Assembly: GCA_002842735.1 (NCBI GenBank)
Contig: PHEB01000006.1
Span: 82,316 to 146,315 of the forward strand
Direction of reading: 5' to 3'
DNA: 64,000 nt
From: Alphaproteobacteria bacterium HGW-Alphaproteobacteria-7
Lineage (GTDB): Bacteria; Pseudomonadota; Alphaproteobacteria; Sphingomonadales; Sphingomonadaceae
Shown here: positions 1 to 9,700 of the stretch, piece by piece
Layout: each line of letters starts with the position of its first letter
Numbering within the stretch: the stretch's first letter is position 1
The notes under the pieces: model-generated
Told to the model about the DNA's origin: nothing
Seen by the model: only the letters and a program-made list of their open reading frames with translations
Database searches by the model: none
Translations under genes and position numbers: made by a program

Positions 1-909
1 GAGCAATCGCAGAACATCATGACCGTGCAGATTGGCATGGCCGCGGGTATGCCCAATGTTGTCGAGGAGATCGAAAAGCTCGGGATCGGCAAGTTTGCGC
101 CCTATCCCTCAACCGCGCTCGGCGCAGGCGAAACGACGCTGGTGAAGATGGTGAGCGGTTACAGCGCGCTCGCCAACCATGGACGGCTGAATGCGCCGAC
201 CGTTATCGATTATGTGCAGGATCGGCGCGGCAAGGTGCTGTGGCGCGCCGATACCCGCAATTGCCGTGGGTGCAGCATGGCCGAATGGGATGGCAAACCG
301 ATGCCGCGCATGGGCATCAGGGGCCAACAGGCGATGGACGCGCGCACCGCATTTCAGGTGATGCATATGCTGCGCGGCGCGGTCAGCCGGGGCACGGCGA
401 CGGTGCTCAATCCGCTCAATTTGCCGCTGTTTGGCAAGACTGGCACCACCACCGGGCCAAAAGATGTGTGGTTCATCGGCGGCACTCAGCAATATGTCGC
501 GGGCGCCTATGTCGGCTTTGACCAGCCGCGCAATATGGGCGGCTATGCCTATGGCGGCACGATCGCCGCTCCGATCATCAAAAGCCTGATCGAAAAAACC
601 CGCCAGAAGTGGTCTGACCTTCCCCCGGTTGCGCCGCAGGGTGTGCGGATGGTGCGGGTGGATCGCCGCTCGGGCAAGCAGGTGTATGATGGCTGGCCAA
701 CTGATGACCCAAGATCGGCGATCATCTGGGAAGCGTTCAAACCCGATACTGAGCCAGAGCGTTTCACCCGGCAGGACGAGATCGCGGCGCGGCGCAACGC
801 GATTCTTCAACTGATCCGCGCTGGCCGTGAAAATGCCGAAAGCATCGCGATCGATGCCCCCGATGATCGGCCAGCCAATTTCGTCGAAGAGCAGGGCGGG
901 ATTTACTGA
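1..909 (+). CDS. mrcA: Class A penicillin-binding protein (PBP1A-like), C-terminal part
   Basis: This is the 3' end of a bifunctional peptidoglycan glycosyltransferase/transpeptidase that polymerises and cross-links peptidoglycan on the outer face of the inner membrane. The frame is open from the first base of the window, so the gene starts upstream. The visible part contains the end of the transpeptidase domain with the KTG box (LFGKTGTTTG, about bases 430-460) and the preceding GYSALANHG region typical of PBP1A; the SxxK catalytic serine motif and the glycosyltransferase domain lie outside the window. It ends in an acidic tail. The next gene, prfB, begins about 120 bases downstream in the same direction. 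Family assignment is firm; the subclass (1A) is inferred from similarity to alphaproteobacterial PBP1A. Confidence 0.87.
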   Translation, partial: EQSQNIMTVQIGMAAGMPNVVEEIEKLGIGKFAPYPSTALGAGETTLVKMVSGYSALANHGRLNAPTVIDYVQDRRGKVLWRADTRNCRGCSMAEWDGKPMPRMGIRGQQAMDARTAFQVMHMLRGAVSRGTATVLNPLNLPLFGKTGTTTGPKDVWFIGGTQQYVAGAYVGFDQPRNMGGYAYGGTIAAPIIKSLIEKTRQKWSDLPPVAPQGVRMVRVDRRSGKQVYDGWPTDDPRSAIIWEAFKPDTEPERFTRQDEIAARRNAILQLIRAGRENAESIAIDAPDDRPANFVEEQGGIY

Positions 910-1030
910 CCGGTCTTTGCCACCGGTGCGCTAATCAAGATGCAGCGCGCGTTGCGCAGCGCCGGGTGCTTTACAATCGCGCCGCCAGCGTTAAGCGGGG
1001 CCGACTTTTTGCGTGACCAAAGGATCAACC

Positions 1031-2158
1031 ATGCGGGCCGAGGCCCAAGCCTTTATCAACCGGATCGAAGCGGCGCTGTCATTGGTGCGTCTGTCGCTCG
1101 ACTGGGAACGTGCGCTGCGACGGCTCGATGAACTCAACGCGCGGTTGCAAGACCCCGCGCTGTGGGACAATCCCAAGCAGGCGCAGGCGATCAGCCGTGA
1201 ACAAAAGACGCTTGAAAATGCGGTGAACACCGTCAACGAAATCGCCGCTGAAATGGCCGACGCGATCGAGTTCATCGAAATGGGAGAGGCAGAGGGCGAG
1301 GACAGTATCGTCGCTGATGGCCTGGCCACGCTTGAACGGCTCGCCGACCGCGCCGATGCGGATAAGGTGCAGGCGCTGCTTTCAGGTGAGGCGGACGCCA
1401 ACGACACCTATATTGAAATTCACGCAGGCGCTGGCGGCACCGAAAGCCAGGACTGGGCTGAAATGCTGTTTCGGATGTATGGCCGCTGGGCCGAACGGCG
1501 CGGCTACAAGGTCGAAACGGTCGAATATCAGGCGGGCGATCAGGCCGGGACCAAATCGGCCACGCTGCTGATCAAGGGTGAAAACGCCTATGGCTATGCC
1601 AAGACCGAAAGCGGGGTTCACCGGCTGGTGCGCATCAGCCCCTATGATAGCAGCGCGCGGCGGCACACCTCGTTCAGTTCGGTGTGGGTCTACCCCGTGA
1701 TTGACGACACTTTTGAAATCGAGATCAATCCCGCCGATCTGAAAGTTGATACCTATCGCGCCTCAGGTGCGGGCGGGCAGCACGTCAACACCACCGATTC
1801 GGCGGTGCGCTTTACCCACATCCCGACCGGGATCGTGGTGGCTTGTCAGAATGATCGCAGCCAGCACAAGAACCGCGAAACCGCGATGAATATGCTCAAA
1901 GCACGATTGTTCGAACGCGAAATGGCGATGCGCGAAGCGGCTGCCAGCGGCGAATATCAGGAAAAAAGCGAAATTGGCTGGGGCCACCAGATCCGTTCAT
2001 ACGTGTTGCAGCCCTATCAGATGGTGAAAGACCTGCGCACCGGGGTCGTTTCTACTGCGCCCGGCGACGTGCTTGATGGCGCAATCGATCTGTTCATTTC
2101 CGCAGCGCTCGCCCAGCGGGTGACGGGCGAGACAGTCGAAATCGAGGATGTGGAATAA
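1031..2158 (+). CDS. prfB: Peptide chain release factor 2 (RF2)
   Basis: RF2 recognises UGA and UAA stop codons and triggers hydrolysis of peptidyl-tRNA in the ribosome. The GGQ catalytic motif is present ([16 protein letters not shown]), preceded by the codon-recognition domain and by the N-terminal coiled helices. The chosen ATG gives a protein beginning [13 protein letters not shown], the usual start of alphaproteobacterial RF2; an in-frame start six codons upstream at 1013 is less likely. The reading frame is continuous, so the programmed +1 frameshift known from many bacterial prfB genes is absent. The stop codon overlaps the start of the next gene by one base (TAATG), suggesting co-translation with the methyltransferase lipoprotein. 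Confidence 0.95.
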   Translation: MRAEAQAFINRIEAALSLVRLSLDWERALRRLDELNARLQDPALWDNPKQAQAISREQKTLENAVNTVNEIAAEMADAIEFIEMGEAEGEDSIVADGLATLERLADRADADKVQALLSGEADANDTYIEIHAGAGGTESQDWAEMLFRMYGRWAERRGYKVETVEYQAGDQAGTKSATLLIKGENAYGYAKTESGVHRLVRISPYDSSARRHTSFSSVWVYPVIDDTFEIEINPADLKVDTYRASGAGGQHVNTTDSAVRFTHIPTGIVVACQNDRSQHKNRETAMNMLKARLFEREMAMREAAASGEYQEKSEIGWGHQIRSYVLQPYQMVKDLRTGVVSTAPGDVLDGAIDLFISAALAQRVTGETVEIEDVE

Positions 2159-2892
2159 TGATGTCGATACGGCGTCCGCTGGCGGTGGCTGTGGCGGCTG
2201 CGGGCATGGTGTTACTGTCAGCCTGCGACCAGATTATGCCCGTGGTGGTGGATCAGCCCGACAGCGCGGCCCAATTTCCCAAACCGGATCGTCCGGTTGC
2301 TGAGGTGATTTCCAACCAGTTTTCCAACGAAGACGCGCGTGATGAGCGGAATGAGGCGCAGGTGGTGATGGACCTCGCCAATATCCGCGCCGGAATGACA
2401 GTGGCGGATATCGGCGCGGGTGAGGGGTATTACACCGTGCGCCTGGCCGAGCGTGTGGGGGCAGACGGACGCGTGTTGGCGCAGGACATTAGCCGCGATG
2501 CGCTGGAACGGCTGGGCCGCCGGGTTGAGCGCGAACGGCTTGAAAACATCTCGATCAAGCTGGGTGAAGCCGCCGATCCGCAGCTGCCACCGGACAGTTT
2601 CGACCGCATCTTCATGGTTCATATGTATCACGAAGTGACCGAGCCCTATGCCTTTTTGTGGCATATGTGGCCTGCGCTTAACGCCGGCGGGCAAATCATC
2701 CTTGTGGAAAGCAACAGCCCGATCGGCACCCACGGAATGCCGCACCGGCTGCTGTTCTGCGAATTTGAGGCGGTCGGCTATGTGCTGGTAGAATATGTCG
2801 AGCGGCCAGACATCAAAGGATATTTTGCGCGGTTTGAACGCGGTAAAGCCCGCACCAGGCCAGAGGCGATCCGCGCCTGCAGCGCGGGCTAG
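2158..2892 (+). CDS. SAM-dependent methyltransferase-like lipoprotein
   Basis: The protein starts with a basic stretch and a hydrophobic signal ending in a lipobox (LLSAC, Cys about residue 22), so it should be an envelope lipoprotein. The mature part is a class I Rossmann-type methyltransferase: motif I is VADIGAGEGYYTVRLAE (about residues 81-97), followed by an acidic residue after the second strand (AQDIS) and a DRIFMVHMYHEV motif IV region. Secreted methyltransferase-fold lipoproteins of this kind are common in sphingomonads; the substrate is unknown and periplasmic access to SAM is unexplained, so enzymatic activity is uncertain. It overlaps prfB by one base. Confidence 0.82.
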   Translation: MMSIRRPLAVAVAAAGMVLLSACDQIMPVVVDQPDSAAQFPKPDRPVAEVISNQFSNEDARDERNEAQVVMDLANIRAGMTVADIGAGEGYYTVRLAERVGADGRVLAQDISRDALERLGRRVERERLENISIKLGEAADPQLPPDSFDRIFMVHMYHEVTEPYAFLWHMWPALNAGGQIILVESNSPIGTHGMPHRLLFCEFEAVGYVLVEYVERPDIKGYFARFERGKARTRPEAIRACSAG

Positions 2893-2936
2893 CAAAAGCG
2901 CCGTGTCAAGCGTTGCGGCGTGCGTATCTGATCACT

Positions 2937-4391
2937 ATGTCACATTTAAGGAATGCGCGTCAGGAACGGCGCGAAGGGGAGTTTTCATTGTTCAAGGGAT
3001 TGAGCCCGATCGTCTATGGCGGGCGCGAAGTGTGGCCGCTGGTCGAAGGCGGCAAGGGCGTATCGGCAACCAACCATGCGAGTTCGGGCGCGTGGGCGGC
3101 TGCGGGCGGTATCGGCACGGTCAGTGCGGTCAACGCCGATAGCTATGACGCGGACGGCAACCCGATCCCGCAGATCTATCACGGCGCAACGCGCGGCGAA
3201 CGCCATCAGGAATTGATCCGCTACGCCATTGATGGCGCGACCACGCAAGTCAAACAGGCCTATGAAATCGCAGGCGGCAAGGGCGCGATCAACATCAACG
3301 TGTTGTGGGAAATGGGCGGGGCGCAGGCCGTGCTCGAAGGCGTGCTGGAAAACACCCGCGGCATGGTGACCGGCGTCACCTGCGGGGCGGGGATGCCGTA
3401 CAAGCTGGCGGAAATCGCGGCGCGGTTCAATGTGTCCTACCTGCCGATCATCAGTTCGGGCCGGGCGTTCCGCGCATTGTGGAAACGTTCCTATCACAAG
3501 GTGCCCGAACTGATGGCGGCGGTGGTCTATGAAGACCCGTGGCTGGCGGGCGGGCATAATGGCCTTTCTAACGCCGAAGACCCGACCAAGCCGCAAGACC
3601 CCTATCCGCGCGTCAAGGAACTGCGCGCGATGATGCGCGCCGAGGGCGTGAGCGAGGACGTGGCGATCGTGATGGCGGGCGGTGTGTGGTACCTGCGCGA
3701 ATGGAACGACTGGATCGACAATCCCGAACTCGGCAAGATCGCATTCCAGTTCGGCACGCGCCCCTTGCTCACCCGCGAAAGCCCGATCCCGCAAATCTGG
3801 AAGGATATGCTCCGCACGGTCGAGCCGGGGGACGTGCTGCTGCACAAATTCTCGCCCACCGGGTTCTATTCGAGCGCGGTCAAGACCCCGTTCCTGTATG
3901 AATTGATGCACCGTTCCGAACGCCAGATTGCGTTTTTCAAGCGCGGCGCGGAAGAAGGCACGGTGCAACTGGGCGAAGACGGCAAGGCGCGCAGTTTCTG
4001 GGTGCGGCCAGATGATAAGGCCAAGGCGGAAATCTGGATGCGCGCCGGGCATACCGAGCCGCTCAAGACCCCCGATGGCACGATCATCTTTGTAACGCCC
4101 GAGGCGCGCGACACCATCCGCGACGATCAGCAGGCCTGTATGGGTTGCCTGTCGCATTGCGGGTTTTCCAGCTGGAAAGACCACGATGATTACACCACCG
4201 GGCGCCTGGCTGACCCGCGCAGCTTCTGCATTCAGAAGACCTTGCAGGAAATCGCCCACGGCGATCATCCCGACAACAACCTCGCCTTTGCAGGCCACGC
4301 GGCCTACCGTTTCAAGACCGATCCGTTCTTCTCCAACGGCTACACGCCAAGCGTGGGTGAACTGGTCGAGCGGATTTTGACGGGGGATTGA
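2937..4391 (+). CDS. Nitronate monooxygenase-family flavoprotein
   Basis: This resembles the large (about 470-residue) nitronate monooxygenase/2-nitropropane dioxygenase-like proteins of sphingomonads, an FMN-binding TIM-barrel family. Recognisable parts are the SPIVYGGREVWPLVEGGKG start, a glycine-rich AWAAAGGIGTVSAVN phosphate-binding segment, VTCGAGMPYKL and IVMAGGVW. A Cys-rich stretch near the C-terminus (CMGCLSHCGFSSW) is an unusual feature that could bind a metal. ATG 2937 is chosen over a TTG at 2913; an internal TTG near 2988 would match homologs that begin close to FKGLSPIV. Its TGA overlaps the ATG of the DUF7079 gene (TGATG). The physiological substrate is not known. Confidence 0.75.
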   Translation: MSHLRNARQERREGEFSLFKGLSPIVYGGREVWPLVEGGKGVSATNHASSGAWAAAGGIGTVSAVNADSYDADGNPIPQIYHGATRGERHQELIRYAIDGATTQVKQAYEIAGGKGAININVLWEMGGAQAVLEGVLENTRGMVTGVTCGAGMPYKLAEIAARFNVSYLPIISSGRAFRALWKRSYHKVPELMAAVVYEDPWLAGGHNGLSNAEDPTKPQDPYPRVKELRAMMRAEGVSEDVAIVMAGGVWYLREWNDWIDNPELGKIAFQFGTRPLLTRESPIPQIWKDMLRTVEPGDVLLHKFSPTGFYSSAVKTPFLYELMHRSERQIAFFKRGAEEGTVQLGEDGKARSFWVRPDDKAKAEIWMRAGHTEPLKTPDGTIIFVTPEARDTIRDDQQACMGCLSHCGFSSWKDHDDYTTGRLADPRSFCIQKTLQEIAHGDHPDNNLAFAGHAAYRFKTDPFFSNGYTPSVGELVERILTGD

Positions 4392-4762
4392 TGGGCGTGG
4401 CGGCCGCGCAACTTTCCGATGCGGAGGTTGCGCGCCGCCTGCCGGTATGGCGTGCGCTTTCTGATATATTTCTCGATACCGAGCTTGATCCGCACCATTA
4501 TCGTCGCATGGCAGACGCCATTGCCCAAAGCGGATTTTCCGCGTCGGAAGCCGAAGCGATCTTTCGGGATGAAGTTGCTCCCGCCTTTGCAGCCAACCTG
4601 TGGGACGTCGCTGGGGAATGGCAGGGTTGGCCAGACGACTACGTGCGTGAGCGCGTGCTGGCAAAGCGCGGATCGGCGCTGTCCAAAGCCGCCAATTGGT
4701 TGTTTCACCGTGAAATGCTTGATCGGGAGTGGGCGCGGGTCGCCGACTTTCTACGCGCGTAA
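4391..4762 (+). CDS. DUF7079 family protein
   Basis: A 123-residue soluble protein with the pattern seen in DUF7079 proteins: LSDAEVARRLPVWRALSDIFLDTEL near the start, then RRMADAIAQSGFS and a Trp-rich NLWDVAGEWQGWPDDYV segment. No catalytic motif is recognisable. ATG 4391 is used because it overlaps the upstream TGA by one base; a TTG at 4388 is the only alternative nearby. It lies tail to tail with the dehydrogenase on the other strand, three bases away. Function unknown. Confidence 0.7.
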   Translation: MGVAAAQLSDAEVARRLPVWRALSDIFLDTELDPHHYRRMADAIAQSGFSASEAEAIFRDEVAPAFAANLWDVAGEWQGWPDDYVRERVLAKRGSALSKAANWLFHREMLDREWARVADFLRA

Positions 4763-4765
4763 CCC

Positions 4766-5782
4766 CTATAACAACGCCGTCAGCACCTGATCGGGCGGCC
4801 TGTGCCCGTCGGCCCATATGCGAATGTTGGCGATCACCTTGTGGCCCGAATCCTCGCGGCCTTCTGCAGTGGCGCTGCCGATGTGGGGGAGGGTCATGAC
4901 GTTGGGGTGTTCGATCAACCGGTGGTCGACATTCGGCTCGTCGGGATAAACATCCAGCCCCGCGCCCGCCAGATGGCCCGATTGCAGCGCCGCGATCAGC
5001 GCTTCCTGATCGATCAACTCGCCGCGCGCGGTGTTGATGATGCTGCTGCCCGGCTTCATCAGCGCAATCCGCCGCGCGTCCACCAGATGGCGGGTGTTGT
5101 CGGTCAAAGGGCAGTGCAAACTGAGGATATCGGCTTCCGCCATCAGCGTATCGACATCGGCTGCGTAGCGCGCGCCCAGCATCCGTTCTAACGCTTCGGG
5201 CAGCGGCTTGCGGTTGGTGTAGGCGATCTCCAGCCCGAAGGCGCGGGCGCGGTGGGCGACCGCTTGGCCGATCCGCCCCATGCCGACGATCCCCAGCACC
5301 TTGCCTGCCAGCTTGCGCCCCAACAGGCCCGAAGGTGCCCAACCTGTCCATTCGCCGCGCCGCACGAGGCCGATACCTTCACGAATCCGGCGCGGCACAC
5401 CAATGATCCCGGCCATGGTCAAATCGGCGGTGTCATCGGTGAACACACCGGGGGTGTTGGTGACGAGGATGCGGCGCGCGGCGGCGGCGGCCAGATCAAT
5501 ATGTTCCGTCCCCGCGCCGAAATTGGCGATCAGCCCCAACCGATCACCCGCGCCTGCGATCAGATCGGCGTCGATCCGGTCAGTCACGGTCGGCACCAGC
5601 ACGTCGCAATCGCGCATCGCGGCGGCGAGCTGTTCACGGGTCAGCGGCACGTCCGTCTCGTTCAGCACCACATCAAACAGCTCGCGCATCCGTGCCTCAA
5701 CTGCGGGCATCAGGTGGCGGGTGACGATCACGCGCGGGCGTTCAAGGGGTAGGTGGGCAATCGGGGTGCGGGTTTCTGGCAT
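4766..5782 (-). CDS. D-2-hydroxyacid dehydrogenase (glyoxylate/glycerate-type)
   Basis: An NAD(P)-dependent D-isomer-specific 2-hydroxyacid dehydrogenase of 338 residues, usual for the family. The nucleotide-binding glycine motif is clear (GIVGMGRIGQAVA), as are the conserved TARGELID segment with the catalytic Arg region, the Glu-containing DVYPDEP and the catalytic His in TLPHIGSAT. Such enzymes reduce glyoxylate or hydroxypyruvate; the exact substrate cannot be told from sequence. It is transcribed divergently from the SH3-domain gene, with starts about 94 bases apart. Confidence 0.88.
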   Translation of the reverse strand: MPETRTPIAHLPLERPRVIVTRHLMPAVEARMRELFDVVLNETDVPLTREQLAAAMRDCDVLVPTVTDRIDADLIAGAGDRLGLIANFGAGTEHIDLAAAAARRILVTNTPGVFTDDTADLTMAGIIGVPRRIREGIGLVRRGEWTGWAPSGLLGRKLAGKVLGIVGMGRIGQAVAHRARAFGLEIAYTNRKPLPEALERMLGARYAADVDTLMAEADILSLHCPLTDNTRHLVDARRIALMKPGSSIINTARGELIDQEALIAALQSGHLAGAGLDVYPDEPNVDHRLIEHPNVMTLPHIGSATAEGREDSGHKVIANIRIWADGHRPPDQVLTALL

Positions 5783-5875
5783 AGGTATCGGCTAATACCG
5801 CAGGGGCCGCGCGGTCAAGCTGCGATCCGGCATGTGCGACTTGAACAGGACGGGGCAGTGCGGCTATCGCAGCGG

Positions 5876-6376
5876 ATGATGTGGGGATTCCGTAACTTTA
5901 TCGCATTTTGTCTCGCCCTCGCGGCAGGGCTGACCGTGTTCACCGCGCCGCTGCGGGCGCAGGATCGGGCGCTGCCCTATTGGGCGTCGCTGCGTTATGA
6001 CGAGGTGCGGATGCGGGTCGGGCCGAGCGAGGAGTACCCGATCGAGTGGGTATACAAGCGCAAGGGCCTGCCGGTGAAGGTTGTGCGGGTGCGCGAAGGC
6101 TGGCGTCTGGTCGAAGATCCCGAAGGCGCGCGCGGCTGGATTGCGCGCAGCCAGCTTGACCCTGCGCGCGGGGTGATGGTGGTGGGGACAGGACTGGTTG
6201 ATGTGCGGGCCTCGGCATCGGCCACCTCGGCGCTCAATTGGCGGGCGCAGCCGGGTGTGGTCGCCAACCTGCTGCGCTGCCGTGAAAGCTGGTGCGAAGT
6301 CGATATTGCCGGGCGCAAGGGCTGGGCGCTGCGCGAACGCCTGTGGGGCGCAGAGGATTTGCCGGGCGACGAATAG
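5876..6376 (+). CDS. Exported SH3-domain protein
   Basis: A 166-residue protein with an N-terminal signal peptide (MMWGFRNFIAFCLALAAGL, cleavage likely after PLRAQ) and a bacterial SH3-type repeat region: SLRYDEVRMRVGPSEEYP is a typical first SH3 block and a second block follows (VDVRASASATS, CRESWCEVDIAGRKGW). Such periplasmic proteins are thought to bind cell-wall peptides. ATG 5876 (or 5879) is chosen because it directly precedes the signal peptide; the open frame continues upstream without signal-like content. Stop lies 35 bases from the convergent thiolase gene. Confidence 0.8.
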   Translation: MMWGFRNFIAFCLALAAGLTVFTAPLRAQDRALPYWASLRYDEVRMRVGPSEEYPIEWVYKRKGLPVKVVRVREGWRLVEDPEGARGWIARSQLDPARGVMVVGTGLVDVRASASATSALNWRAQPGVVANLLRCRESWCEVDIAGRKGWALRERLWGAEDLPGDE

Positions 6377-6410
6377 GCCGGGCGACCGTTCAGCCGCCCG
6401 GCGTTTCGCC

Positions 6411-7607
6411 TCAGATCAACTCCACCGCAACCGCGGTCGCTTCCCCGCCGCCGATGCACAAGGATGCGACGCCGCGCGTTTTGCCCTGCGCCTTCAATGC
6501 GCCGAGCAGGGTGACTATGATCCGCGCACCACTCGCGCCGATGGGGTGGCCCAATGCCGTGCCGCCGCCGTTGACGTTGATCTTGTCGTGCGGGATGCCA
6601 AGATCGCGCATCGCGAACATCGCCACGCAGGCGAAGGCTTCGTTGACTTCGAACAGATCGACATCATCGACGCTCCACCCGGCGCGGTCGAGCACCTTCT
6701 GGATCGCGGGGATCGGCGCGGTGGTGAAATCCGCCGGGGCCTGGGCGTGGGCGGCGGTGGCGACGATCCGCGCGACCGGGGTGTAGCCCTTGTCCGCGGC
6801 CACACTTGCGCGGGTCAGCACCAATGCGGCGGCACCATCCGAAATCGAACTGGACGTCGCGGCGGTGATCGTTCCGTCTTTGGCGAAGGCGGGGCGCAAT
6901 TGCGGAATTTTGTCAGGGCGGCCCTTACTGGGGGATTCGTCATGTTCGACCACGACATCGCCTGCACGGGTTGAAACGGTTACGGGCACGACTTCGTCGG
7001 CAAACGCGCCGCTGGCAATCGCACGGTTGGCGCGGGCGAGCGATTCGATGGTGTAGGCATCCATCTCGTCACGGGTCATCTGATAGGCGTTGGCGGTATC
7101 CTGCGCGAAAGTCCCCATCGCCCGGCCCGGTTCATAGGCATCTTCAAGCCCATCAAGGAACATGTGGTCATAGGCGGTATCATGCCCAAGCCGCGCGCCC
7201 GAGCGGTGCTTTTTTAGGAGGTAAGGCGCGTTGGTCATGCTCTCCATCCCGCCGGCAACCACCACATCGATGGTGCCACTGGCGAGCGCTTCGGCCCCCA
7301 TGATCACGGTCTGCATTCCGCTGCCGCACACCTTGTTGACGGTGGTGGCTTGAACTGAAAGCGGCAGGCCCGCCTTGATCGCGGCCTGACGCGCCGGGGC
7401 CTGGCCAAGCCCGGCGGGCAGCACGCAGCCGATATAGGCGCGGTCGATATCCTCGCCCGCTACGCCGGCGCGCTCAACTGCCGCCTTGACTGCCACCGCG
7501 CCAAGATCGGTCGCGGCTACATCGGCCAGCGCGCCCTGCATCGCGCCCATCGGGGTGCGGGCGTAGGAAAGGATCACGATCGGGTCGGCGGCGGAAAACT
7601 GGGTCAT
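6411..7607 (-). CDS. Acetyl-CoA C-acetyltransferase (thiolase)
   Basis: A biosynthetic-type thiolase of 398 residues that condenses two acetyl-CoA to acetoacetyl-CoA (or the reverse). All catalytic features are present: the nucleophilic Cys in VNKVCGSGMQTV, the His of GGGTALGHPIGASGAR and the second Cys in SLCIGGGEATA close to the C-terminus, plus the N-terminal RTPMGAMQGAL segment. No polyhydroxybutyrate genes are adjacent, so it could serve in ketone, fatty acid or PHB metabolism. It is divergent from the aldehyde dehydrogenase gene, with about 160 bases between the starts. Confidence 0.92.
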   Translation of the reverse strand: MTQFSAADPIVILSYARTPMGAMQGALADVAATDLGAVAVKAAVERAGVAGEDIDRAYIGCVLPAGLGQAPARQAAIKAGLPLSVQATTVNKVCGSGMQTVIMGAEALASGTIDVVVAGGMESMTNAPYLLKKHRSGARLGHDTAYDHMFLDGLEDAYEPGRAMGTFAQDTANAYQMTRDEMDAYTIESLARANRAIASGAFADEVVPVTVSTRAGDVVVEHDESPSKGRPDKIPQLRPAFAKDGTITAATSSSISDGAAALVLTRASVAADKGYTPVARIVATAAHAQAPADFTTAPIPAIQKVLDRAGWSVDDVDLFEVNEAFACVAMFAMRDLGIPHDKINVNGGGTALGHPIGASGARIIVTLLGALKAQGKTRGVASLCIGGGEATAVAVELI

Positions 7608-7768
7608 GGAAAAGTCCTTGCTTCACTTAGGGGGGTGAGCACCGATGTAATGCTGCGTTGCAGTATTGGCAATCATAGTCGCGTGGCTGCAATCGCCTTG
7701 TCAGCGGGCGGGCTTTGCGCGAAGATGCGTCGCAAATGAAAACGCATCACTGCGAATGGGAGAATGAC

Positions 7769-9199
7769 ATGGCCGATGATCGCCGCGAAGACCTCGACGC
7801 CCTGCTGGCGCGCCAACGCGCCGCCTTCACCGCTTCGCGCCCCGAACCAATGTCGCAGCGGAAAGACCGCATCCGCCGCGCGATTGCTCTGGTCAAGGAT
7901 CACGGTGATGATTTCGCCAAGGCGATGAGCGCGGATTTCGGCAACCGTTCCTACGCGCAATCGATGCTGACCGATGTTGCGGCGACCGTGGCTGCGGGCA
8001 ATGATGCGCTGAAACACATGGACAAGTGGGCCAAGCCCGACAAGCGCAAGGTGCAATTCCCGCTCGGCCTGCTGGGCGCGCGGGCCGAGGTGCGGTATGA
8101 ACCCAAGGGCGTAATCGGCATCCTGTCCCCGTGGAATTTCCCGCTTCAGCTCGCTTTTGGCCCGTTGATGCAGGTGTTTGCAGCGGGCAATCGCGCGATG
8201 ATCAAACCGTCCGAATTTACCGAGCGCACCAGCGAGTTGATGGCGCAGTTGACGGCTGAATATTTCGCACCCGAAGAAGTCGCGGTTGTTACCGGCGGGC
8301 CGGAAGTCGCCGCCGCGTTTTCCTCGCTGCCGTTCGATCATCTGGTGTTCACCGGATCGACCGCGACAGGCCGCCGGGTGATGCAGGCCGCCGCCGCGAA
8401 CCTCGTTCCGGTAACGCTTGAACTCGGCGGAAAATCGCCCGTCATCATGGGCCGCAGCGCCGATTTCGCCAAGGCAGGCGAACGGATTGCGATTGGCAAA
8501 ATGCTCAACGCCGGGCAAATCTGCCTCGCGCCCGATTACATGATCGTGCCCGAAGACAAGCAGGACGAAGCGGTGGCAGGCGTCGTCGGCGCGGCGAGCG
8601 CGATGTATCCGCGCCTGCTCGATAATGATGATTACGCCTCAATCGTGTCAGACCGCCATTTCGAACGGCTGCAAGGCCTGGTCGAAGACGCGCGCGGCAA
8701 GGGCGCCGAGGTGATCGAGGTCAATCCCGCTGGCGAGGATTTCACCAACGCCAATCAGCGCAAGATGCCGCTTACTATCCTTAAGAACGTCACCGAAGAT
8801 ATGGCGGCGATGCAGGAGGAAATCTTCGGCCCGGTATTGCCGGTGATGACCTACAAAGCGCTCGATCAGGCGGTGGATTACGTCAACGATCATGATCGCC
8901 CGCTCGGCCTGTATTATTTCGGCGAGGACAAGGGCGAACAGGAACGCGTGCTGACCCGCACGATTTCAGGCGGTGTGACGACCAATGACGTGGTTTTCCA
9001 CGTTTCGATGGAAGACTTGCCGTTCGGCGGGGTCGGCCCTTCGGGGATGGGTTCTTACCACGCCATCGAAGGCTTCCGCGAATTCAGCCACGCCCGCGCG
9101 GTTTATCATCAGCCCAAGATCGACATCGCCAAGCTTGCCGGATTGAAGCCGCCCTATGGCAAGGCGACCGACAAGGCGGCGGCGAACATGATGAAGTAA
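7769..9199 (+). CDS. Coniferyl-aldehyde-dehydrogenase-type ALDH
   Basis: An NAD(P)-dependent aldehyde dehydrogenase of 476 residues. Catalytic elements are visible: ILSPWNFPLQ, the Glu in TLELGGKSP, the catalytic Cys in NAGQICLAPDY and EEIFGPVLPV. The overall sequence, including the LARQRAAF and RKDRIRRA start and the lack of a C-terminal extension, matches the coniferyl aldehyde dehydrogenase subgroup common in sphingomonads. Substrate is inferred only. ATG 7769 is preferred over the upstream start at 7715 because GGGAGAATGAC places a good ribosome-binding site just in front. It is not clearly part of the nuo operon, which begins 126 bases downstream. Confidence 0.87.
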   Translation: MADDRREDLDALLARQRAAFTASRPEPMSQRKDRIRRAIALVKDHGDDFAKAMSADFGNRSYAQSMLTDVAATVAAGNDALKHMDKWAKPDKRKVQFPLGLLGARAEVRYEPKGVIGILSPWNFPLQLAFGPLMQVFAAGNRAMIKPSEFTERTSELMAQLTAEYFAPEEVAVVTGGPEVAAAFSSLPFDHLVFTGSTATGRRVMQAAAANLVPVTLELGGKSPVIMGRSADFAKAGERIAIGKMLNAGQICLAPDYMIVPEDKQDEAVAGVVGAASAMYPRLLDNDDYASIVSDRHFERLQGLVEDARGKGAEVIEVNPAGEDFTNANQRKMPLTILKNVTEDMAAMQEEIFGPVLPVMTYKALDQAVDYVNDHDRPLGLYYFGEDKGEQERVLTRTISGGVTTNDVVFHVSMEDLPFGGVGPSGMGSYHAIEGFREFSHARAVYHQPKIDIAKLAGLKPPYGKATDKAAANMMK

Positions 9200-9325
9200 G
9201 CCTGTGGCGCAACAGGTGTTCGATTTCCCGCAACACCAATAAGGGAATTTGTCAGAGTCACAGGCTTGCGCCTGCCGTTCGACGGGCTTAGGGCGGCCAT
9301 CGGAATTAACAGCTTGGACAACGCC

Positions 9326-9700
9326 GTGGTCGATCTCAGCCAGTATCTTCCGATACTGTTATTCGTGCTCGTCGCCTTCGGGCTCTCGCTCCTGTTCGTA
9401 GTGGCGCCGATGGCGGTGTCGCGGCTGACCGGCACGCACAACCCGGATGCCGAAAAACTCAGCGAGTATGAATGCGGTTTCCCCGCGTTTGAGGACGCGC
9501 GCAGCCAGTTCGATGTGCGGTTCTACCTCGTGGCGATCAGCTTTATCGTGTTTGATCTCGAAGCCGCGTTCCTGTTCCCTTGGGCGGTCAGCCTTGGCGA
9601 AACGGGCTGGGTTGGCTGGGGCGGAATGATGGTGTTCCTGTTCATCCTTGCGGTTGGGCTGGCTTATGAATGGAAGAAAGGGGCGTTGGATTGGGAATGA
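9326..9700 (+). CDS. nuoA: NADH-quinone oxidoreductase subunit A
   Basis: Small three-helix membrane subunit of complex I near the quinone channel. It carries the family signatures [26 protein letters not shown] and [15 protein letters not shown]. The GTG at 9326 gives a start of [13 protein letters not shown], which fits homologs; a TTG at 9314 with GGAATT upstream is an alternative, and the frame remains open to 9266. First gene of the nuo operon. Its TGA overlaps the ATG of nuoB (ATGA). Confidence 0.93.
   Translation: MVDLSQYLPILLFVLVAFGLSLLFVVAPMAVSRLTGTHNPDAEKLSEYECGFPAFEDARSQFDVRFYLVAISFIVFDLEAAFLFPWAVSLGETGWVGWGGMMVFLFILAVGLAYEWKKGALDWE

Noticed and set aside
1013..1110. Programmed +1 frameshift in prfB
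   Set aside because: The RF2 frame is continuous from MRAEAQAF through the GGQ motif, with no in-frame UGA in the expected region.
2985..5351. 788-codon open frame on the minus strand
   Set aside because: It is antisense to the nitronate monooxygenase and DUF7079 genes and runs into the dehydrogenase in another frame; its composition (His/Arg/Gly-rich) is typical of a GC-rich shadow frame.
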